From contig JAEYWB010000566.1 of assembly GCA_023429275.1 (NCBI GenBank), positions 1-9,887 of the forward strand: a DNA stretch of 9,887 nt. The letters are read 5' to 3'. The stretch is from Planctomycetota bacterium. Its GTDB lineage: Bacteria > Planctomycetota > Planctomycetia > Planctomycetales > Planctomycetaceae. Below, piece after piece: positions 6,398 to 9,887 of the stretch. The notes below the pieces were generated by a model. It was not told the origin of the DNA. It did not search any database and saw only the letters and a list, made by a program, of their open reading frames with translations. The translations under genes and the position numbers were made by a program. How positions within the stretch are numbered: position 1 is the stretch's first letter; the number at the start of each line of letters is the position of its first letter.

Positions 6398-7408
6398 TCA
6401 GAAGTCCCCAAGCATCTCTTTGTTCGCGCGAGTCCCCAGGCCGCGCCAGATCTCCAGGCTGATGTTGTCGCTGAATGTCCTGACCGAGCCGTCGGCGAGG
6501 ACGGAGTTCACGAGCCCCGGATGAAAGCTTCGTGACGTGAGAACCGCGTAGCTGGGAGCCGACGTGCTGCTCCCCTCCTGGCGTGAGTTGAAGTCGGCGT
6601 TGTATGTCACGCCCGAGTAGACGTAGTTGACGACGCTGTTCGGGGTGAGCGTCGTCGTGAACCCGCTGTGGTGGCAGTGACCGTTCGCCCATTCCGTGTG
6701 CCCCGTTCCATCCGCGGTCGCCGGCTGCAGGCGATCCTTGATCCCCGAGTCGGCGATCACGGCGACTTCTCCGGGCGTTCCCGGCACGGGAGGACTGGGC
6801 AGCCCTGGAGGCCCGCCGTTGCGGGTGTAGGCCTGCCAGGTGTGGACCTCCGAGGCGAGCAGCGTGTTGCTCGTGCCGTCGGTGAATGCGCCGGTGTTGA
6901 GGTTGGAATTCGGGTACGTGAATCCATCGCCCCCCCGGTTGGTCGCGGGGTCATAGACGAACCACGTTCCAAAGTTGAAGCCGTAGCTCGTCGGCAGCAG
7001 CATGAACCCGCTGCCGGTGTCGCGGGCCTTCCCCGATTTCGCGTCGCTCGGGCAGGCGTAGACAGGGACCCGGAAGCCGCTGATGACCGGAAAGTTCGAC
7101 CAGCTCACCGCGAGGTCGATCTTGTTGTACAGGTTCGACTGCTCCATGTACGGCATCAGCCGTCCGTGGATCGACCACGAGCCATTGGAGCTCGACGTGT
7201 TGTTGACGCACGCACTCGGCGGGAAGAGGCCGAAGGTCTCGAGATAGCTGTGCGTGGCGATGCCGATCTGCTTGAGATTGTTCTGGCAGGAGCTTCGCCG
7301 CGCCGCCTCCCGCGCCTGCTGCACGGCGGGGAGCAGAATCGCGACGAGCACGCCGATGATTGCGATAACGACCAGCAGCTCAATGAGGGTAAAGCCGGAT
7401 CGCTTCAT
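6398..7408 (-). CDS. DUF1559 domain pseudopilin-like protein
   Basis: This 336-residue protein starts at the ATG at 7408, preceded by AGGG about 8 bases upstream. An in-frame upstream start at 7462 would only add 18 unlikely residues. Residues 1-5 (MKRSG) and the following FTLIELLVVIAIIGVL form a type IV prepilin signal, with cleavage expected after Gly5 and the conserved Glu at mature position 5. The typical LPAVQQAREAARRSSCQNNLKQIG follows. DUF1559 (SBP_bac_10) fills the rest, including the HTEWANGHCHHSGFTT block and the C-terminal H-x9-DG motif (HPGLVNSVLADG). The family is present in dozens to hundreds of copies in planctomycete genomes; its role is unknown but a pseudopilus or surface assembly is presumed. 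It stands alone, with 438 bp of non-coding DNA upstream. Confidence 0.95.
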   Translation of the reverse strand: MKRSGFTLIELLVVIAIIGVLVAILLPAVQQAREAARRSSCQNNLKQIGIATHSYLETFGLFPPSACVNNTSSSNGSWSIHGRLMPYMEQSNLYNKIDLAVSWSNFPVISGFRVPVYACPSDAKSGKARDTGSGFMLLPTSYGFNFGTWFVYDPATNRGGDGFTYPNSNLNTGAFTDGTSNTLLASEVHTWQAYTRNGGPPGLPSPPVPGTPGEVAVIADSGIKDRLQPATADGTGHTEWANGHCHHSGFTTTLTPNSVVNYVYSGVTYNADFNSRQEGSSTSAPSYAVLTSRSFHPGLVNSVLADGSVRTFSDNISLEIWRGLGTRANKEMLGDF

Positions 7409-7846
7409 GTTCTGCCCTGCGGAAGAGTTTCGAATGGCGGGCGAGTCTATCCATCGAGGCAAGGCCCGAAACCATTCGAAAACGACCCCGCGGCGTTTGT
7501 AATGAAATTGTTCCGAAGGCCCGAAGCGGCTGGCGAAGTGTTGTCCAGCGGTGGCGAATGATTCGCCGGATCACGCGCCCGGAGGCCCGGTTTATGACGG
7601 CTTCGTTATGGTCGGAGCGGAAGCCTTTGCGGTGGACTGGAAAGAATGTCGCGGCGGCGTCGGGCCGAGGCCGGATCGACTGCAAGTCCCCGGATAAACC
7701 TCTCGGACCCGGCGAATTGGACAGACGCCGGGTGCGACAAATGGCCGCTTTGGGTCAGCCGAGGCTTGGTGTTCCACCGTCGATGCGCACTGCTCGTCAG
7801 AGTACCAGCCGCGCCCCCAGCGCTTACGATCACGGCCTTGGTCCCA
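7409..7846. other. 438-bp gap upstream of the DUF1559 gene
   Basis: No believable gene is seen. The gap holds a perfect palindrome GGCGAAT-G-ATTCGCC (7553-7567), 145-160 bp before the DUF1559 start, and the GC-rich stem-loop at 7707-7733. A promoter for DUF1559 probably lies here, but no clear -35/-10 pair could be picked out. Confidence 0.5.
7707..7733 (-). terminator. GC-rich stem-loop downstream of the propeller-like gene
   Basis: ACCCGGCG (7707-7714) pairs exactly with CGCCGGGT (7726-7733) around an 11-base loop. It lies 113 bp past the stop of the propeller-like gene. The minus-strand sequence after the stem has no T-run, so it is at best a weak or factor-assisted terminator. Confidence 0.3.
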
Positions 7847-9331
7847 TCAAGGGATTCTCTCGCGTTTCTTCAGGACTTCGATTCTCTTGAGTACTGCCTC
7901 GAGGGCGGCCTCGGTCTTGCGGAGCCGCTCCTCGAGCTGCCGCAGCCGCTCGCCGTCGGCAGCCTCCCGGCCCGGCATCGGCGGCGTCTTCGGGGCCGAC
8001 CCGGAGGGGGAGGGGGAGGGGAGAGCGGTGACGGGCGGGGCGGAGGGGGATACTGGCGAAGGGAACAGGGCCTCAAACTCCTCCTTCGAAAAGGTGACGA
8101 TCGGGAAGAGCGTCATCTTGTCACTCGCTCCCTCCGTGTCGGAGACGCCGACCTCGGTTGTTATGGCGAGGGGGATCTGGTCTTTCCCAAGTTCCCCGCC
8201 GGTCACCCGCCGGAACTCCGCCTCTTCGGCTTCCGTCCGCTGCCGCCGCGCCAGTGACCGCAGGTAACCGAACAGCTCGACGTCCCCGGTGCGGACCTGT
8301 CGGCAGATTTCGGCGGCGTCGATGGTCACCTTCCCGGTCCGGCGATCGATCGTCAGTCCCGGAGCCGCGTTGTGCAGCACGAACGTCTTCGCGTTCTCCC
8401 CGCCTTCGGCGGGAACCTCGAAGTGCAGCCTGGCCGACATCTTACCGACCGGGAGCTTCGGTGGTTTCAGATGGAGCGGGACCTTCGCCTTCGTACGGAT
8501 CTCCGCTGGAATGCGGAAGAGTGTGAGCCCGGTCGACGCATGTGCGATGACGACCCGATCCGATGTCTGCGTGATCCGCGTGTTCATTCCGAAGGCGATG
8601 ATGTCAGGCTCCGACGCGGAGAACGTCATGGTGTGGATCGGCTGCTGCGTGGTAATGTCCCGCAGGTCGAGCTCAATAGAGGTGGGCCCCTCGTTCGGCC
8701 GGCTGACCTGGCGCAGACTGACAATAATCGGCGCGAACTTCAGGAGCTCGTGAACGCCGTGCGGTAGCTGGCCGGACGATGCTCCCCGGCTGCCGATCAG
8801 TTGGATGCCTCGAAGCTCCCGTCCCCAGGCGATCATCCCGGGCTCGTTCCGGTGGGGGGGGGAGTAAGGTCGAGGCAGCAGGGCGGTCGGCAGCTCCGGT
8901 CTTTCTGTCAGGCACTGCACCACGCCGTTGCGGTCCTCGGAGATCACTCCGTCCAGCAGCCGGCGTCCGTCCGGCAACTCGTTCCACAGCGTCCTCAGGA
9001 AATACCTGCTGTCGACTTCCCGATCCGCAAGAGGATGCGGTACCCGCTTGAGTGTCTCGACATCATAGACCGCCACACGAAATGTCCAGCCGGGCCGGCT
9101 CTCGACCAGCAGAAGCCGGCCATCGGGGGCGAAAGCGAGGTCAACGGCGGGATAGTCCAGAAGCAGTCTGTCGGCGGGGTCCTCCCTGTCCCTGGCGGCA
9201 TGCCGATAGCGATGGACCACCTTCGAATCGACCGGAGCGACGTAGACATAGTTCCGGTCGATGAGCATCGCCCGGCTCCCCTGCGCGAGCGTCTGCCGGC
9301 CGACGACCGCATTCTTGATGAGGTCGAACAC
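7847..9331 (-). CDS. Secreted propeller-like protein with Pro-rich linker and coiled-coil tail (main frame, C-terminal 494 residues)
   Basis: This long frame can be read from a GTG at 9331, but it is most likely the rest of the protein that starts at 9621. The frame stays open upstream to the 26-bp duplication. Removing one duplicate copy yields one 582-residue protein with a signal peptide. In the 494-residue numbering, LAFAPDGRLLLVES (65-78) and the upstream SPDGRFLLC are WD40/TolB-like propeller strands. Further on, PGLTIDRRTGKVT resembles the PPGLTID..TG.V strand of bacterial Ig-like (He_PIG) repeats. Residues about 425-455 are Ser/Pro-rich, and about 459-490 (LRQLEERLRKTEAALEAVLKRI) form a coiled coil. 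No enzyme motif is seen and the function is unknown. The GTG is only a fallback start: residues before it continue the propeller pattern. Confidence 0.8.
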   Translation of the reverse strand: MFDLIKNAVVGRQTLAQGSRAMLIDRNYVYVAPVDSKVVHRYRHAARDREDPADRLLLDYPAVDLAFAPDGRLLLVESRPGWTFRVAVYDVETLKRVPHPLADREVDSRYFLRTLWNELPDGRRLLDGVISEDRNGVVQCLTERPELPTALLPRPYSPPHRNEPGMIAWGRELRGIQLIGSRGASSGQLPHGVHELLKFAPIIVSLRQVSRPNEGPTSIELDLRDITTQQPIHTMTFSASEPDIIAFGMNTRITQTSDRVVIAHASTGLTLFRIPAEIRTKAKVPLHLKPPKLPVGKMSARLHFEVPAEGGENAKTFVLHNAAPGLTIDRRTGKVTIDAAEICRQVRTGDVELFGYLRSLARRQRTEAEEAEFRRVTGGELGKDQIPLAITTEVGVSDTEGASDKMTLFPIVTFSKEEFEALFPSPVSPSAPPVTALPSPSPSGSAPKTPPMPGREAADGERLRQLEERLRKTEAALEAVLKRIEVLKKRERIP

Positions 9332-9422
9332 GACGTAGAGGGTCGGCTCGATCTCCCTCGGCCCAGGGAGCGTGCGGGGCTCACGGCGGGGCGTTCCCCA
9401 GCAGAGCAGGAATCGGCCGTCC

Positions 9423-9474
9423 GGCGAGACCTTCAGCCCGGTTGGGCTGGCGAGACCTTCAGCCCGGTTGGGCT
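9423..9474 (-). repeat. Exact 26-bp tandem duplication that breaks the reading frame
   Basis: The units 9423-9448 and 9449-9474 are identical over all 26 bases. As 26 is not a multiple of 3, the second copy shifts the frame: translation from 9621 runs through LKVSP and then into AQPG and a stop. With one unit the sequence reads LKVSPDGRFLLC straight into the long downstream frame. Confidence 0.97.
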
Positions 9475-9621
9475 CAAGTCGAGAGGGACCGACTTCATCT
9501 CCAGCCCAGGCTCCGCAACGCCCCCTTTCCCTGGGACTTTCGGGGGGGCGGCGGAGACTGGCGGCCCATTCAGCATCGCCAGGATGAGACTCACGGCAGC
9601 GGAGACTGTGACCGGTTTCAT
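9433..9621 (-). pseudogene. Signal-peptide N-terminus of the propeller-like protein, frameshifted
   Basis: The start is the ATG at 9621 with AAAAGG about 5-8 bases upstream. Residues 1-25 are a signal peptide (MKPVTVSAAVSLILAMLNGP, then PVSAAPP). The remaining residues lead into DLSPTGLKVSP, the beginning of a propeller strand. The frame ends after 62 residues at 9433 because of the 26-bp duplication; a 62-residue exported peptide without a domain is unlikely to be the intended product. Restored, it joins the frame ending at 7847 into 582 residues. A sequencing or assembly error, a true mutation and a reversible switch are all possible. Confidence 0.85.
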
Positions 9622-9692
9622 GAAGGACCTTTTGGGGGTGCGTGTGTCTGAGGCACGCTGCGCAGGCAGTCGAGAAGGGGATGAGCCCAGGT

Positions 9693-9887
9693 TCACGGCA
9701 CCGGGATCGTCGACTGGGCTAGCGGCCTTGCGGCTTCGGACGGTTCCGCTCCAGGAGGTCCACCGTCGGGGAGTTCCCCCTGCATCCGGAAGGCGAGCTC
9801 GAAGGATTCGATCGCCCCCTCGATCTCGGGATGGTACTGGTCCCGCGCGAGCTTCATCGCGTTCAGATCGCGGACCATGTCGAGCTG
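9693..9887 (-). pseudogene. DUF1501 protein, truncated C-terminal end (start outside the window)
   Basis: The last 64 residues are visible. The first 40 equal residues 251-290 of the DUF1501 protein at the left end, including DLNAMKLARDQYHPEIEGAI. After GELP the sequence changes to an unrelated Pro/Ala-rich tail of 24 residues (DGGPPGAEPS…STIPVP) and stops. In the left copy this point leads into NVLDLRQETEATQEAYG, the normal family continuation. If the unseen N-terminus is normal, the protein would end near residue 314, some 150 residues short of a full DUF1501. The break therefore looks like a recombination junction that removed the C-terminal third. It ends 71 bp before the propeller-like gene. 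Confidence 0.8.
9772..9887 (-). repeat. Direct repeat copy B (inside truncated DUF1501)
   Basis: This copy matches 63-178 at 113 of 116 positions, same orientation; the three changes are silent. The match is cut by the window end, so its full extent is unknown. Confidence 0.93.

Noticed and set aside
6668..7561. 297-residue plus-strand frame antisense to DUF1559
   Set aside because: The DUF1559 gene on the minus strand is certain from end to end, and this frame has the composition of a codon shadow.
7558..7890. Plus-strand 110-residue frame in the gap before DUF1559
   Set aside because: No ribosome site, no family resemblance, and its end overlaps the coiled-coil tail of the propeller-like gene.
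8001..8044. G-rich run (GGAGGGGGAGGGGGAGGGGAG) as a possible G-quadruplex or regulatory repeat
   Set aside because: On the coding strand it simply spells the Ser/Pro-rich linker of the propeller-like protein; codon use explains it.
1..9887. tRNA, rRNA, CRISPR array, transposase, integrase or phage genes
   Set aside because: Looked for by eye on both strands; no cloverleaf, regular spacer array or matching protein motif was found.

Overview
This window reads as a planctomycete chromosome fragment. The DNA is GC-rich, and most genes belong to families that are strongly expanded in Planctomycetes: PSCyt1/DUF1549/DUF1553, DUF1501, a DUF1559 pseudopilin, an ECF sigma factor, and exported propeller-like proteins with Pro-rich tails. 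The genus cannot be named from this. All genes lie on the minus strand except one small cytochrome.

Layout, right to left in the minus-strand direction of transcription. At 9887-9693 is the tail of a DUF1501 protein that is cut short. Its first 40 visible residues are identical to part of the DUF1501 gene at the opposite end of the window. At 9621-7847 is a secreted propeller-like protein, split into two frames by an exact 26-bp tandem duplication (9423-9474). After a 438-bp gap comes a DUF1559 pseudopilin (7408-6398). The next gap (6397-6036) holds what looks like a decayed PA14-domain fragment. On the plus strand at 5562-6035 is a small secreted cytochrome c, possibly c556/c'-like. Divergent from it is a minus-strand cluster: an ECF sigma factor (5281-4739, best start a CTG behind a perfect AGGAGG), a one-TM anti-sigma-like protein overlapping it by ATGA (4742-3837), a PSCyt1-DUF1549-DUF1553 protein (3779-1296), and the N-terminal 309 residues of a Tat-exported DUF1501 protein (928 to the window edge). 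A 121-bp hairpin-forming element built from 10-bp units lies between the last two genes.

How they may work together: the sigma/anti-sigma pair probably controls its own operon. That operon encodes an envelope multihaem-like DUF1549/DUF1553 protein and its usual partner DUF1501, with a c-type cytochrome transcribed divergently. DUF1553/DUF1501 pairs are common in Planctomycetes and still lack a firmly assigned biochemical role, so the sigma-controlled haem-protein cluster is the best candidate for an under-described system here. The clearest sequence-level discoveries are the 26-bp frameshifting duplication, the DUF1501 duplicate with a truncated copy, the palindromic 10-bp-unit element, and the likely CTG start. 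No tRNA, rRNA, CRISPR array, transposase or integrase was seen.
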